64,000 nucleotides of DNA. It comes from Atherix ibis (Eukaryota > Arthropoda > Insecta > Diptera > Athericidae). The DNA is taken from the NCBI GenBank assembly GCA_958298945.1, contig CATQJD010000141.1, positions 124,001 through 188,000 on the forward strand, in the 5' to 3' direction. Shown piece by piece: positions 1 through 12,922 of the stretch. How positions within the stretch are numbered: position 1 is the stretch's first letter; the number at the start of each line of letters is the position of its first letter. The translations under genes were made by a program, and so were the position numbers. A model generated the notes under the pieces. It saw only the letters and a list, made by a program, of their open reading frames with translations. It ran no database searches and was not told the origin of the DNA.

Positions 1-1361
1 CATAAACAAGAGTGTCGTCTGCATATAGTATCATTTGTGCTTTTGCGGCTGTTGGTATATCTGCAGTGTATATTGAATACAGCAGGGGACCTAAAACCGA
101 GCCTTGTGGAACTCCTTTACCTATTAAGAAGAATTCGGAAGTCGCGTTCTGATACCTAACACAGGATGATCTATCCTGAAGAAATGAGTGCAGCAGCAGC
201 GTAATATGTGGAGGGAAATCAAGTTTGCATAGCTTGTGCACTAGTCCCTTATGCCAAACTGAGTCAAAGGCTTTGGTTATATCTAGGGAGCAAGCAACTG
301 TTGATTCTTTACGGTTTAACCCAGTTGTTATCTCACTATGTAGTAGGAAAAGAGCATCCAAAGTTGAGTGACCTTTCCGAAATCCGAATTGAAAGTCGGG
401 AATAATTTTATTTTCATTACAAAATTCATTTACCTTTTCGTAAAAAAATTTTTCTAAAATTTTTCCCAAACAGGGAAGAAGAGATATAGGTCGATGTTGT
501 TGGATGGCTGCTCTACCTTGAGTTTTTGGAATATTAAAGATAATACCTATTTTCCAGGCTTTAGGGAAGTAGCAATTGTTAATACAGTGATTAAATATTG
601 CAACTAAGGGACGCAGACTCTTTTTCGGAAGCTTTCTCAGCATAAAGTTCGATATATTATCGATGCCGGCAGACTTTTTATTATTTAAGGATTTTATTAC
701 TGAGTAGAGTGTGTTTTCGGATATAAACATATCTAGAAGGCTGGGATTACTTGCACTGTTATCAGTGCTGAATGTAGTAACATGAGTTGGGGCGTTTGAT
801 AAAAAACTATTGACCTGATTATTTACGTGAGTTCGTAGAGGTGAGTTTGAACTAAAGTTGTAAAGATCTTTATAAAACGAGGCAAAGTTTTTAGAAATAT
901 TAATTGGACCCCCTTTTATTTCGCGGTCGTTATTATCGGTAACTGTTACTTTATTGAGTGACCTTCGACCGGTGATTGCGTTAAGCTGCTTGAAAGCATC
1001 AGGACCTGGACGTACTTTTGAAAGTCGTTCAGAAAATTGTTCATTAAAGTGTTTGTTAACTTTATTGCGTATCATAGTTGATATGCAGTTAACCTGTGCC
1101 TCAAAGAGACGATAATCTGAGGATGTAGTGTTGAGTTCTCTCCGGAAAATGCGTTTCATTTCCCTTATCCAACGATTTTTCAACCAATACATTTTCTTAA
1201 TGTCCTCAGGGAGAGAATCAAATCGATGGCTACTATAAGACAGTTGCCTTGAATGTCTATGAAATACCTCCGAGACAATCTGACTAAAGGTTTCTATATG
1301 GAAATCAATTTCTTGATTGGTTATGTTCTTGAAGCAAGGAATATTCATTCCGTTAGGTATG
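1..1361 (-). pseudogene. ORF2 fragment (reverse transcriptase part), copy A
   Basis: The minus-strand reading frame is continuous with ORF2 residues of about 258 to 707 of the intact copy. It contains the RT motifs SAGIDNI, HRPISLLP, DITKAFDSVWH, GVPQGSVLGPLL and the start of the YADD box. It lacks the endonuclease domain and its own start, so it is a dead, 5'-truncated copy, although no internal stop is evident. Confidence 0.85.
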
Positions 1362-1362
1362 G
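1..1362 (-). mobile_element. Jockey-type non-LTR retrotransposon, copy A (5'-truncated, cut by window edge)
   Basis: Antisense fragment of the element seen complete at 42339..47495; base 1 corresponds to 15184 in copy B. Read on the minus strand it encodes the middle of ORF2: the linker after the endonuclease and the reverse transcriptase fingers and palm, up to the YADD catalytic box at the window edge. The 5' end is truncated inside the codon matching Ala257 of the full ORF2 and joins directly to taacacacaaggtt (1363..1376), the same target sequence used by the other copies. The 3' end, the left target duplication and the H3 gene expected there lie outside the window. This truncation point differs from copies B and D, so it appears to be a separate insertion. 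Confidence 0.93.
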
Positions 1363-1900
<538 letters not shown>

Positions 1901-1939
1901 GTTAACTAAAATAATTAACAAAATCTCAATTGACAAATC

Positions 1940-1955
1940 GGTCCTTTTCAGGACC
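1940..1955 (+). terminator. Histone mRNA 3' stem-loop of H4 (reference copy)
   Basis: GGTCCTTTTCAGGACC gives a perfect 6-bp stem with a TTTC loop, fitting the SLBP-binding consensus of metazoan replication-dependent histone mRNAs. It recurs 351 nt after each H4 start. Confidence 0.96.
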
Positions 1956-2446
1956 ATCAAAATAATAAGCATTGAGTTAAAATAAGTATTTCAGTATTTA
2001 TAAATTACAAAAATATGTGTACTCATTGTTGAATGAAAACAATAAAGATATATAAAATAAAATATACAAATAGTTTAGAAATAAAATGTTGAAGTCAAAT
2101 TTAATAAATATAGACATGAATTACGAATATATCACATGATTTTAAGGAATTATGTTTTTCAAAAAAAATATTCAGGTTTTTTATAAAGAATATTAATGTA
2201 TAATTTATGAGAATACAATTTCTTAAAATTTACGCAAAATCCCTCTTCTATATTCGATATATTTAGAAGCACTTCCCTTGTGCATAATCAAATGGAGTCC
2301 AATTATACTTTTAACTAAACAATAAGCAACTTATTTTAGGAACAAAATAATTTATGGCAATTTAAAAAACAAATTTAGTCTTTTTTATTTGAAACACATT
2401 TACATGTAACATATTACTCTATTGTCCTCTTATTAAAAATATTTGT

Positions 2447-2462
2447 CGTCCTGAAAAGGACG
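2447..2462 (-). terminator. Histone mRNA 3' stem-loop of H2A (reference copy)
   Basis: On the minus strand this reads CGTCCTTTTCAGGACG, a perfect 6-bp stem and TTTC loop. The outermost pair is C-G where the usual consensus has G-C. The same form is present at all 16 H2A genes, 71 to 56 nt below the low coordinate of each CDS. Confidence 0.93.
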
Positions 2463-2517
2463 GTTTTGTTATATTGTTCAGATGTCAATTGAATTTGCAT
2501 TGTCAGTCAAATGGAAT

Positions 2518-2892
2518 TTAGGCTTTCTTTTCAGTCTTCTTCGGCAATAGAACTGCTTGAATATTAGGCAATACACCGCCTTGAGCAATAGTAACACCCG
2601 ATAATAATTTATTCAATTCTTCGTCATTACGGATGGCCAATTGTAAGTGGCGTGGGATAATTCTTGTCTTTTTATTATCACGTGCAGCATTACCAGCCAA
2701 TTCAAGAACTTCAGCTGCCAAATATTCCATGACAGCTGCTAAATAAACTGGAGCTCCTGCGCCAACACGCTCAGCATAATTGCCTTTTCTTAACAAACGA
2801 TGAATACGACCAACAGGAAATTGTAATCCAGCACGATTTGATCGAGACTTTGCCTTTCCCTTAATTTTACCACCTTTTCCACGACCAGACAT
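2518..2892 (-). CDS. His2A: Histone H2A, copy 1 (Ile variant)
   Basis: Core histone H2A of 124 codons that dimerises with H2B in the nucleosome. The SGRGKGGK tail, the AGLQFPVGR motif at the start of the fold, the acidic-patch segment ending in NDEELNKLL and the C-terminal tail ending PKKTEKKA are present. The start is the ATG at 2892; the reading frame continues two codons upstream only to a TTG, so the longer form is not credible. Residue 10 (Met = 1) is Ile, whereas most copies have Val; copy 3 shares this and copy 12 has it with a second change. It is divergent to H2B at 3240. The stem-loop is at 2447..2462. Confidence 0.99.
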   Translation of the reverse strand: MSGRGKGGKIKGKAKSRSNRAGLQFPVGRIHRLLRKGNYAERVGAGAPVYLAAVMEYLAAEVLELAGNAARDNKKTRIIPRHLQLAIRNDEELNKLLSGVTIAQGGVLPNIQAVLLPKKTEKKA

Positions 2893-3239
2893 TTTCAAAT
2901 AATATGTATTTTATAACTTTGCAAACAAATTTTCTATATACTGCCTCGTTAACGCTTCCAATTCACTATCAACGAACAAACAAACTTATCTTCACGAATT
3001 CCAATCAAGGAATAATGCTGAAAACGTTATTTACGCTCTTATTTATACATTCAAAAAAGTGACGCTATACTATTTTAGGGAGGGATGATAAAATGTATAT
3101 AGCAAGCATGTGTAAAGTGAATATAAACGGAGTCATTTTTCGTTTTTAGGCACATTTCAATTTTGACTCTTCGAGTGTTCAATTCGAGCTGATTCAATTG
3201 TTGTAAATTTGTGAGTGAACTTAAAGTTATTTTGACATC
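2893..3239. promoter_or_regulatory. H2A-H2B divergent promoter (reference copy)
   Basis: A 347-nt spacer between divergent start codons. The H2A TATA box (TATAAATA, minus strand) is at 3040..3047, and a TCAG initiator-like sequence near 3018 lies about 30 nt downstream, suggesting an H2A leader of about 125 nt. The H2B TATA box TATAAA is at 3122..3127, predicting a start near 3152 and a leader of about 90 nt. The same 347-nt block lies between every H2A/H2B pair in the window, with almost no differences. Start sites are predicted, not measured. Confidence 0.8.
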
Positions 3240-3611
3240 ATGCCGCCAAAAACTAGTGGAAAAGCAGCAAAAAAGGCTGGTAAAGCACAAAAGAATATTT
3301 CTAAAACTGACAAGAAGAGAAAACGCAAGAGGAAGGAAAGTTACGCTATTTACATTTACAAAGTATTGAAACAAGTTCATCCTGATACTGGTATTTCATC
3401 GAAGGCAATGAGTATTATGAACAGTTTTGTTAATGATATATTTGAACGAATTGCCGCCGAAGCATCCCGATTGGCACATTATAATAAAAGATCAACAATT
3501 ACTAGTCGGGAGATTCAAACTGCTGTACGTCTACTATTGCCAGGTGAACTTGCTAAGCACGCTGTCAGTGAAGGAACCAAAGCCGTTACTAAATATACCA
3601 GCTCGAAATAA
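3240..3611 (+). CDS. His2B: Histone H2B, copy 1
   Basis: Core histone H2B of 123 codons, partner of H2A in the nucleosome. It has the lysine-rich N-terminal tail ([13 protein letters not shown]), the KRKRKES linker into the histone fold, and the C-terminal AVTKYTSSK, which contains the lysine that is ubiquitinated in other animals. From memory it is Drosophila-like, with a few conservative changes in the tail ([11 protein letters not shown]). It is intronless. The intact stem-loop GGCCCTTTTCAGGGCC is at 3662..3677, 50 nt after the stop. All 16 copies encode the same protein. Confidence 0.99.
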   Translation: MPPKTSGKAAKKAGKAQKNISKTDKKRKRKRKESYAIYIYKVLKQVHPDTGISSKAMSIMNSFVNDIFERIAAEASRLAHYNKRSTITSREIQTAVRLLLPGELAKHAVSEGTKAVTKYTSSK

Positions 3612-3661
3612 GCGATTAATAACTAATTATAACCATTTAAAATACGAGTACATACGAAAAT

Positions 3662-3677
3662 GGCCCTTTTCAGGGCC
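3662..3677 (+). terminator. Histone mRNA 3' stem-loop of H2B (reference, intact form)
   Basis: GGCCCTTTTCAGGGCC has a perfect 6-bp stem and TTTC loop. Ten of the 16 H2B copies have this form; six have A instead of G at the twelfth base. Confidence 0.96.
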
Positions 3678-3921
3678 GACCAAATAACTAAACATGGAGC
3701 AAAAATTAAATTATGTTAATACCTTTATTCGATATTTTAGAAAATAATTGTTCATGCTATGAAATGAGAATTGAATTATTAAATTCAAACTAATTAGTTA
3801 ATTGGATTGGATTAGCAATTTATATTTACAAATCTTGCTTCTTGAAAATAGAGCAAACTTCATTAAGAATGTTTTAAAAAAAATTCCATTTCAGCAAGAA
3901 CGCAATAAAAATTATTGTCAA

Positions 3922-4083
3922 ATGGGTAAGTGTCGTAGCGTGGCGCTTAGAATATACAACGCAGTACAAATTTTTCTTGAAATGTTAGCAAACAAACTTT
4001 TTAAAATATACGAAAACGAATCGCAAAATATTATTTCTTCCTTAGACAAACTATTGATTTTTCAGAATAAAGAAGCACCATGA
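3922..4083 (+). other. Small open reading frame in the H2B-H3 spacer (uncertain coding status)
   Basis: A 53-codon frame beginning MGKCRSVALR and ending FQNKEAP. The frame is open upstream as well, back to a TTG at 3802, about 93 codons in all, which is long for such AT-rich DNA. I recognise no domain, and it is not a linker histone. All 16 units keep it open, but array homogenisation alone would explain that. A GTAAGT donor-like site just after the ATG and an acceptor-like site near its end suggest that part of it could be an intron. Confidence 0.25.
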
Positions 4084-4202
4084 TATTTAATTTAAATTAA
4101 TCTGAGAATATATTCTTTTAAAATAGCTTCTATCTATTCTCTACCATTCTGACATTTTTGACATTTTATTACTTCTGTATACTTAATGTTAATAAATTTG
4201 GT

Positions 4203-4218
4203 GGCTCTGAAAAGAGCC
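4203..4218 (-). terminator. Histone mRNA 3' stem-loop of H3 (reference copy)
   Basis: On the minus strand it reads GGCTCTTTTCAGAGCC, a perfect consensus stem-loop, located 52 to 37 nt below the low coordinate of each H3 CDS. Confidence 0.96.
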
Positions 4219-4254
4219 GATTTTCATTTTTTATTTGTACGATCAAACAACTAC

Positions 4255-4686
<432 letters not shown>

Positions 4687-4740
4687 TCAAATTATATGTT
4701 ATATTACTTCCACAACACAACAGAGAATAACACACAAGGT

Positions 4741-5131
4741 AATTACAATTCAATTGTAATTCAATTTATTTCAGTTTAATATTGGCACAAAATTATTTAC
4801 ATTATTTATATTTAATAACTAAAACTGAAAGTATATTATAACACTTTTTTTTTTTTGTGTAACTTAAGACTATTACTTAGGTCTAGTTCCTACGATGTAT
4901 CGTCTTGAAATATAGTACAATAATGCACGTTATCTTTCGCGTTAATTATTATCTTTATTTTATTCCCTGATATTATGGTATATGTATGCAGCTTTTCGTA
5001 CCTTATAGCTGCATAAGACTTGGTATTGAATTAAAACTTAAACTTAAAGACTATATAACACTTATTACTACTTATACTAAACTTACACAATACACTTATG
5101 GCACAGCTGTTCTAGCCTAGGTGTATGTGGG
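4741..5131. repeat. 391-nt block replacing H4 and the H3-H4 promoter, copy 1
   Basis: The sequence leaves the H3-H4 spacer right after taacacacaaggt, the same site used by the retrotransposon, and rejoins the H4-H2A spacer at atgtttttcaaa. About 780 nt containing the H4 gene and both TATA boxes is missing. The block starts with a short inverted repeat (attacaatt-c-aattgtaat). A run of 12 T at 4845..4856, preceded by taacac, could be the poly(A) end of a short, minus-strand, 5'-truncated retroelement occupying the rest of the block. I cannot name that element and see no gene in the block. A weak AATAAAT sequence on the minus strand near 4764..4771 is the only TATA-like candidate for H3. Confidence 0.85.
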
Positions 5132-5490
5132 ATGTTTTTCAAAAAAAAAATTCAGGTTTTTTATAAAGAATATTAATGTATGAGAATACAATTTCTTAAA
5201 ATTTACGCAAAATCCCTCTTCTATATTCGATATATTTAGAAGCACTTCCCTTGTGAATCATCAAATGGAGTCCAATTATACTTTTAACTAAACAATAAGC
5301 AACTTATTTTAGGAACAAAATAATTTATGGCAATTTAAAAAACAAATTTAGTCTTTTTTATTTGAAACACATTTACATGTAACATATTACTCTATTGTCC
5401 TCTTATTAAAAATATTTGTCGTCCTGAAAAGGACGGTTTTGTTATATTGTTCAGATGTCAATTGAATTTGCATTGTCAGTCAAATGGAAT

Positions 5491-5865
5491 TTAGGCTTTC
5501 TTTTCAGTCTTCTTCGGCAATAGAACTGCTTGAATATTAGGCAATACACCGCCTTGAGCAATAGTAACACCCGATAATAATTTATTCAATTCTTCGTCAT
5601 TACGGATGGCCAATTGTAAGTGGCGTGGGATAATTCTTGTCTTTTTATTATCACGTGCAGCATTACCAGCCAATTCAAGAACTTCAGCTGCCAAATATTC
5701 CATGACAGCTGCTAAATAAACTGGAGCTCCTGCGCCAACACGCTCAGCATAATTGCCTTTTCTTAACAAACGATGAATACGACCAACAGGAAATTGTAAT
5801 CCAGCACGATTTGATCGAGACTTTGCCTTTCCCTTAACTTTACCACCTTTTCCACGACCAGACAT
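5491..5865 (-). CDS. His2A: Histone H2A, copy 2
   Basis: 124 codons with Val at residue 10, the majority form. Stem-loop 5420..5435. It lies in an H4-less unit, so the gene downstream of its 3' end is H3 of the previous unit, across the 391-nt block. Confidence 0.99.
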
Positions 5866-6212
5866 TTTCAAATAATATGTATTTTATAACTTTGCAAACA
5901 AATTTTCTATATACTGCCTCGTTAACGCTTCCAATTCACTATCAACGAACAAACAAACTTATCTTCACGAATTCCAATCAAGGAATAATGCTGAAAACGT
6001 TATTTACGCTCTTATTTATACATTCAAAAAAGTGACGCTATACTATTTTAGGGAGGGATGATAAAATGTATATAGCAAGCATGTGTAAAGTGAATATAAA
6101 CGGAGTCATTTTTCGTTTTTAGGCACATTTCAATTTTGACTCTTCGAGTGTTCAATTCGAGCTGATTCAATTGTTGTAAATTTGTGAGTGAACTTAAAGT
6201 TATTTTGACATC

Positions 6213-6584
6213 ATGCCGCCAAAAACTAGTGGAAAAGCAGCAAAAAAGGCTGGTAAAGCACAAAAGAATATTTCTAAAACTGACAAGAAGAGAAAACGCA
6301 AGAGGAAGGAAAGTTACGCTATTTACATTTACAAAGTATTGAAACAAGTTCATCCTGATACTGGTATTTCATCGAAGGCAATGAGTATTATGAACAGTTT
6401 TGTTAATGATATATTTGAACGAATTGCCGCCGAAGCATCCCGATTGGCACATTATAATAAAAGATCAACAATTACTAGTCGGGAGATTCAAACTGCTGTA
6501 CGTCTACTATTGCCAGGTGAACTTGCTAAGCACGCTGTCAGTGAAGGAACCAAAGCCGTTACTAAATATACCAGCTCGAAATAA
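6213..6584 (+). CDS. His2B: Histone H2B, copy 2 (mutated stem-loop)
   Basis: Coding sequence unchanged. The stem-loop at 6635..6650 reads GGCCCTTTTCAAGGCC: G to A at 6646 breaks the fifth base pair of the stem (C-A mismatch). This may reduce SLBP-dependent 3' processing. Confidence 0.99.
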   Translation: MPPKTSGKAAKKAGKAQKNISKTDKKRKRKRKESYAIYIYKVLKQVHPDTGISSKAMSIMNSFVNDIFERIAAEASRLAHYNKRSTITSREIQTAVRLLLPGELAKHAVSEGTKAVTKYTSSK

Positions 6585-6634
6585 GCGATTAATAACTAAT
6601 TATAACCATTTAAAATACGAGTACATACGAAAAT

Positions 6635-6650
6635 GGCCCTTTTCAAGGCC
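6635..6650 (+). terminator. Mutated H2B 3' stem-loop (reference for the variant)
   Basis: The changed base follows the first A after the TTTC loop, normally an invariant G of the AGRGCC arm. The same variant recurs at 12973..12988, 34529..34544, 37894..37909, 41259..41274 and 59105..59120. Confidence 0.9.
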
Positions 6651-7227
6651 GACCAAATAACTAAACATGGAGCAAAAATTAAATTATGTTAATACCTTTA
6701 TTCGATATTTTAGAAAATAATTGTTCATGCTATGAAATGAGAATTGAATTATTAAATTCAAACTAATTAGTTAATTGGATTGGATTAGCAATTTATATTT
6801 ACAAATCTTGCTTCTTGAAAATAGAGCAAACTTCATTAAGAATGTTTTAAAAAAAATTCCATTTCAGCAAGAACGCAATAAAAATTATTGTCAAATGGGT
6901 AAGTGTCGTAGCGTGGCGCTTAGAATATACAACGCAGTACAAATTTTTCTTGAAATGTTAGCAAACAAACTTTTTAAAATATACGAAAACGAATCGCAAA
7001 ATATTATTTCTTCCTTAGACAAACTATTGATTTTTCAGAATAAAGAAGCACCATGATATTTAATTTAAATTAATCTGAGAATACATTCTTTTAAAATAGC
7101 TTCTATCTATTCTCTACCATTCTGACATTTTTGACATTTTATTACTTCTGTATACTCAATGTTAATAAATTTGGTGGCTCTGAAAAGAGCCGATTTTCAT
7201 TTTTTATTTGTACGATCAAACAACTAC

Positions 7228-8238
<1,011 letters not shown>

Positions 8239-8855
8239 GTTAACTAAAATAATTAACAAAATCTCAATTGACAAATCGGTCCTTTTCAGGACCATCAAAA
8301 TAATAAGCATTGAGTTAAAATAAGTATTTCAGTATTTATAAATTACAAAAATATGTGTACTCATTGTTGAATGAAAACAATAAAGATATATAAAATAAAA
8401 TATACAAATAGTTTAGAAATAAAATGTTGAAGTCAAATTTAATAAATATAGACATGAATTACGAATATATCACATGATTTTAAGGAATTATGTTTTTCAA
8501 AAAAAATATTCAGGTTTTTTATAAAGAATATTAATGTATAATTTATGAGAATACAATTTCTTAAAATTTACGCAAAATCCCTCTTCTATATTCGATATAT
8601 TTAGAAGCACTTCCCTTGTGCATAATCAAATGGAGTCCAATTATACTTTTAACTAAACAATAAGCAACTTATTTTAGGAACAAAATAATTTATGGCAATT
8701 TAAAAAACAAATTTAGTCTTTTTTATTTGAAACACATTTACATGTAACATATTACTCTATTGTCCTCTTATTAAAAATATTTGTCGTCCTGAAAAGGACG
8801 GTTTTGTTATATTGTTCAGATGTCAATTGAATTTGCATTGTCAGTCAAATGGAAT

Positions 8856-9230
8856 TTAGGCTTTCTTTTCAGTCTTCTTCGGCAATAGAACTGCTTGAAT
8901 ATTAGGCAATACACCGCCTTGAGCAATAGTAACACCCGATAATAATTTATTCAATTCTTCGTCATTACGGATGGCCAATTGTAAGTGGCGTGGGATAATT
9001 CTTGTCTTTTTATTATCACGTGCAGCATTACCAGCCAATTCAAGAACTTCAGCTGCCAAATATTCCATGACAGCTGCTAAATAAACTGGAGCTCCTGCGC
9101 CAACACGCTCAGCATAATTGCCTTTTCTTAACAAACGATGAATACGACCAACAGGAAATTGTAATCCAGCACGATTTGATCGAGACTTTGCCTTTCCCTT
9201 AATTTTACCACCTTTTCCACGACCAGACAT
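8856..9230 (-). CDS. His2A: Histone H2A, copy 3 (Ile variant)
   Basis: Ile at residue 10, as in copy 1, 6338 nt away; this supports a two-unit duplication. Stem-loop 8785..8800. Confidence 0.99.
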   Translation of the reverse strand: MSGRGKGGKIKGKAKSRSNRAGLQFPVGRIHRLLRKGNYAERVGAGAPVYLAAVMEYLAAEVLELAGNAARDNKKTRIIPRHLQLAIRNDEELNKLLSGVTIAQGGVLPNIQAVLLPKKTEKKA

Positions 9231-9577
9231 TTTCAAATAATATGTATTTTATAACTTTGCAAACAAATTTTCTATATACTGCCTCGTTAACGCTTCCAAT
9301 TCACTATCAACGAACAAACAAACTTATTTTCACGAATTCCAATCAAGGAATAATGCTGAAAACGTTATTTACGCTCTTATTTATACATTCAAAAAAGTGA
9401 CGCTATACTATTTTAGGGAGGGATGATAAAATGTATATAGCAAGCATGTGTAAAGTGAATATAAACGGAGTCATTTTTCGTTTTTAGGCACATTTCAATT
9501 TTGACTCTTCGAGTGTTCAATTCGAGCTGATTCAATTGTTGTAAATTTGTGAGTGAACTTAAAGTTATTTTGACATC

Positions 9578-9949
9578 ATGCCGCCAAAAACTAGTGGAAA
9601 AGCAGCAAAAAAGGCTGGTAAAGCACAAAAGAATATTTCTAAAACTGACAAGAAGAGAAAACGCAAGAGGAAGGAAAGTTACGCTATTTACATTTACAAA
9701 GTATTGAAACAAGTTCATCCTGATACTGGTATTTCATCGAAGGCAATGAGTATTATGAACAGTTTTGTTAATGATATATTTGAACGAATTGCCGCCGAAG
9801 CATCCCGATTGGCACATTATAATAAAAGATCAACAATTACTAGTCGGGAGATTCAAACTGCTGTACGTCTACTATTGCCAGGTGAACTTGCTAAGCACGC
9901 TGTCAGTGAAGGAACCAAAGCCGTTACTAAATATACCAGCTCGAAATAA
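9578..9949 (+). CDS. His2B: Histone H2B, copy 3
   Basis: Unchanged protein with an intact stem-loop at 10000..10015. The upstream divergent promoter has one private change (T for C near 9328). Confidence 0.99.
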   Translation: MPPKTSGKAAKKAGKAQKNISKTDKKRKRKRKESYAIYIYKVLKQVHPDTGISSKAMSIMNSFVNDIFERIAAEASRLAHYNKRSTITSREIQTAVRLLLPGELAKHAVSEGTKAVTKYTSSK

Positions 9950-10592
9950 GCGATTAATAACTAATTATAACCATTTAAAATACGAGTACATACGAAAATG
10001 GCCCTTTTCAGGGCCGACCAAATAACTAAACATGGAGCAAAAATTAAATTATGTTAATACCTTTATTCGATATTTTAGAAAATAATTGTTCATGCTATGA
10101 AATGAGAATTGAATTATTAAATTCAAACTAATTAGTTAATTGGATTGGATTAGCAATTTATATTTACAAATCTTGCTTCTTGAAAATAGAGCAAACTTCA
10201 TTAAGAATGTTTTAAAAAAAATTCCATTTCAGCAAGAACGCAATAAAAATTATTGTCAAATGGGTAAGTGTCGTAGCGTGGCGCTTAGAATATACAACGC
10301 AGTACAAATTTTTCTTGAAATGTTAGCAAACAAACTTTTTAAAATATACGAAAACGAATCGCAAAATATTATTTCTTCCTTAGACAAACTATTGATTTTT
10401 CAGAATAAAGAAGCACCATGATATTTAATTTAAATTAATCTGAGAATATATTCTTTTAAAATAGCTTCTATCTATTCTCTACCATTCTGACATTTTTGAC
10501 ATTTTATTACTTCTGTATACTTAATGTTAATAAATTTGGTGGCTCTGAAAAGAGCCGATTTTCATTTTTTATTTGTACGATCAAACAACTAC

Positions 10593-11024
<432 letters not shown>

Positions 11025-11078
11025 TCAAATTATATGTTATATTACTTCCACAACACAACAGAGAATAACACACAAGGT

Positions 11079-11469
11079 AATTACAATTCAATTGTAATTC
11101 AATTTATTTCAGTTTAATATTGGCACAAAATTATTTACATTATTTATATTTAATAACTAAAACTGAAAGTATATTATAACACTTTTTTTTTTTTGTGTAA
11201 CTTAAGACTATTACTTAGGTCTAGTTCCTACGATGTATCGTCTTGAAATATAGTACAATAATGCACGTTATCTTTCGCGTTAATTATTATCTTTATTTTA
11301 TTCCCTGATATTATGGTATATGTATGCAGCTTTTCGTACCTTATAGCTGCATAAGACTTGGTATTGAATTAAAACTTACACTTAAAGACTATATAACACT
11401 TATTACTACTTATACTAAACTTACACAATACACTTATGGCACAGCTGTTCTAGCCTAGGTGTATGTGGG
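11079..11469. repeat. 391-nt block replacing H4, copy 2
   Basis: Same breakpoints as copy 1, with one private base change (acttacactta for acttaaactta near 11380). Confidence 0.85.
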
Positions 11470-11828
11470 ATGTTTTTCAAAAAAAAAATTCAGGTTTTTT
11501 ATAAAGAATATTAATGTATGAGAATACAATTTCTTAAAATTTACGCAAAATCCCTCTTCTATATTCGATATATTTAGAAGCACTTCCCTTGTGAATCATC
11601 AAATGGAGTCCAATTATACTTTTAACTAAACAATAAGCAACTTATTTTAGGAACAAAATAATTTATGGCAATTTAAAAAACAAATTTAGTCTTTTTTATT
11701 TGAAACACATTTACATGTAACATATTACTCTATTGTCCTCTTATTAAAAATATTTGTCGTCCTGAAAAGGACGGTTTTGTTATATTGTTCAGATGTCAAT
11801 TGAATTTGCATTGTCAGTCAAATGGAAT

Positions 11829-12203
11829 TTAGGCTTTCTTTTCAGTCTTCTTCGGCAATAGAACTGCTTGAATATTAGGCAATACACCGCCTTGAGCAAT
11901 AGTAACACCCGATAATAATTTATTCAATTCTTCGTCATTACGGATGGCCAATTGTAAGTGGCGTGGGATAATTCTTGTCTTTTTATTATCACGTGCAGCA
12001 TTACCAGCCAATTCAAGAACTTCAGCTGCCAAATATTCCATGACAGCTGCTAAATAAACTGGAGCTCCTGCGCCAACACGCTCAGCATAATTGCCTTTTC
12101 TTAACAAACGATGAATACGACCAACAGGAAATTGTAATCCAGCACGATTTGATCGAGACTTTGCCTTTCCCTTAACTTTACCACCTTTTCCACGACCAGA
12201 CAT
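11829..12203 (-). CDS. His2A: Histone H2A, copy 4
   Basis: Majority (Val) protein. Stem-loop 11758..11773. Confidence 0.99.
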
Positions 12204-12550
12204 TTTCAAATAATATGTATTTTATAACTTTGCAAACAAATTTTCTATATACTGCCTCGTTAACGCTTCCAATTCACTATCAACGAACAAACAAACTTAT
12301 CTTCACGAATTCCAATCAAGGAATAATGCTGAAAACGTTATTTACGCTCTTATTTATACATTCAAAAAAGTGACGCTATACTATTTTAGGGAGGGATGAT
12401 AAAATGTATATAGCAAGCATGTGTAAAGTGAATATAAACGGAGTCATTTTTCGTTTTTAGGCACATTTCAATTTTGACTCTTCGAGTGTTCAATTCGAGC
12501 TGATTCAATTGTTGTAAATTTGTGAGTGAACTTAAAGTTATTTTGACATC

Positions 12551-12922
12551 ATGCCGCCAAAAACTAGTGGAAAAGCAGCAAAAAAGGCTGGTAAAGCACA
12601 AAAGAATATTTCTAAAACTGACAAGAAGAGAAAACGCAAGAGGAAGGAAAGTTACGCTATTTACATTTACAAAGTATTGAAACAAGTTCATCCTGATACT
12701 GGTATTTCATCGAAGGCAATGAGTATTATGAACAGTTTTGTTAATGATATATTTGAACGAATTGCCGCCGAAGCATCCCGATTGGCACATTATAATAAAA
12801 GATCAACAATTACTAGTCGGGAGATTCAAACTGCTGTACGTCTACTATTGCCAGGTGAACTTGCTAAGCACGCTGTCAGTGAAGGAACCAAAGCCGTTAC
12901 TAAATATACCAGCTCGAAATAA
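12551..12922 (+). CDS. His2B: Histone H2B, copy 4 (mutated stem-loop)
   Basis: Unchanged protein. The stem-loop at 12973..12988 carries the G-to-A change. Confidence 0.99.
   Translation: MPPKTSGKAAKKAGKAQKNISKTDKKRKRKRKESYAIYIYKVLKQVHPDTGISSKAMSIMNSFVNDIFERIAAEASRLAHYNKRSTITSREIQTAVRLLLPGELAKHAVSEGTKAVTKYTSSK

Larger units (their letters stand above)
1901..2517. other. H4-H2A convergent spacer (reference copy)
   Basis: AT-rich tail-to-tail spacer between H4 and H2A. It holds the H4 stem-loop (1940..1955), the H2A stem-loop on the minus strand (2447..2462), and poly(A) signals for H4 (AATAAA, 2041..2046) and for H2A (2384..2389 on the minus strand). I see no other gene in it. All ten H4-containing units have this layout. 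In the seven H4-less units only the H2A-proximal part remains. Confidence 0.85.
3612..4254. other. H2B-H3 convergent spacer, no H1 (reference copy)
   Basis: A 643-nt spacer in the place where Drosophila melanogaster carries H1. No linker-histone coding sequence is present on either strand. It contains the H2B stem-loop (3662..3677), the H3 stem-loop on the minus strand (4203..4218) and an H3 poly(A) signal (4165..4170, minus strand). It also holds an unusually long open frame on the plus strand, which has an internal ATG at 3922 and runs to 4083, and strong splice-like sites (see the findings). It recurs in all 16 units. Confidence 0.8.

Noticed and set aside
208..405. 65-codon plus-strand frame within the element, repeated at 15391, 43669 and 61518
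   Set aside because: Antisense to the reverse transcriptase coding sequence; no independent support.
2893..2898. Two-codon upstream extension of H2A (reading M-K-M)
   Set aside because: The first codon is TTG on the minus strand. The conserved start MSGRGKGG at the next ATG is the standard H2A start.
3075..3380. 101-codon minus-strand frame across the H2B start, in all units
   Set aside because: It lies antisense to the H2B coding start and leader and has no domain; it is a shadow of H2B and repeats only because the array repeats.
4741..5131. The 391-nt block as a further fragment of the large retrotransposon
   Set aside because: By eye its sequence does not match the element's 3' UTR, ORFs or 5' region; only the position and the poly(T) pattern are similar.
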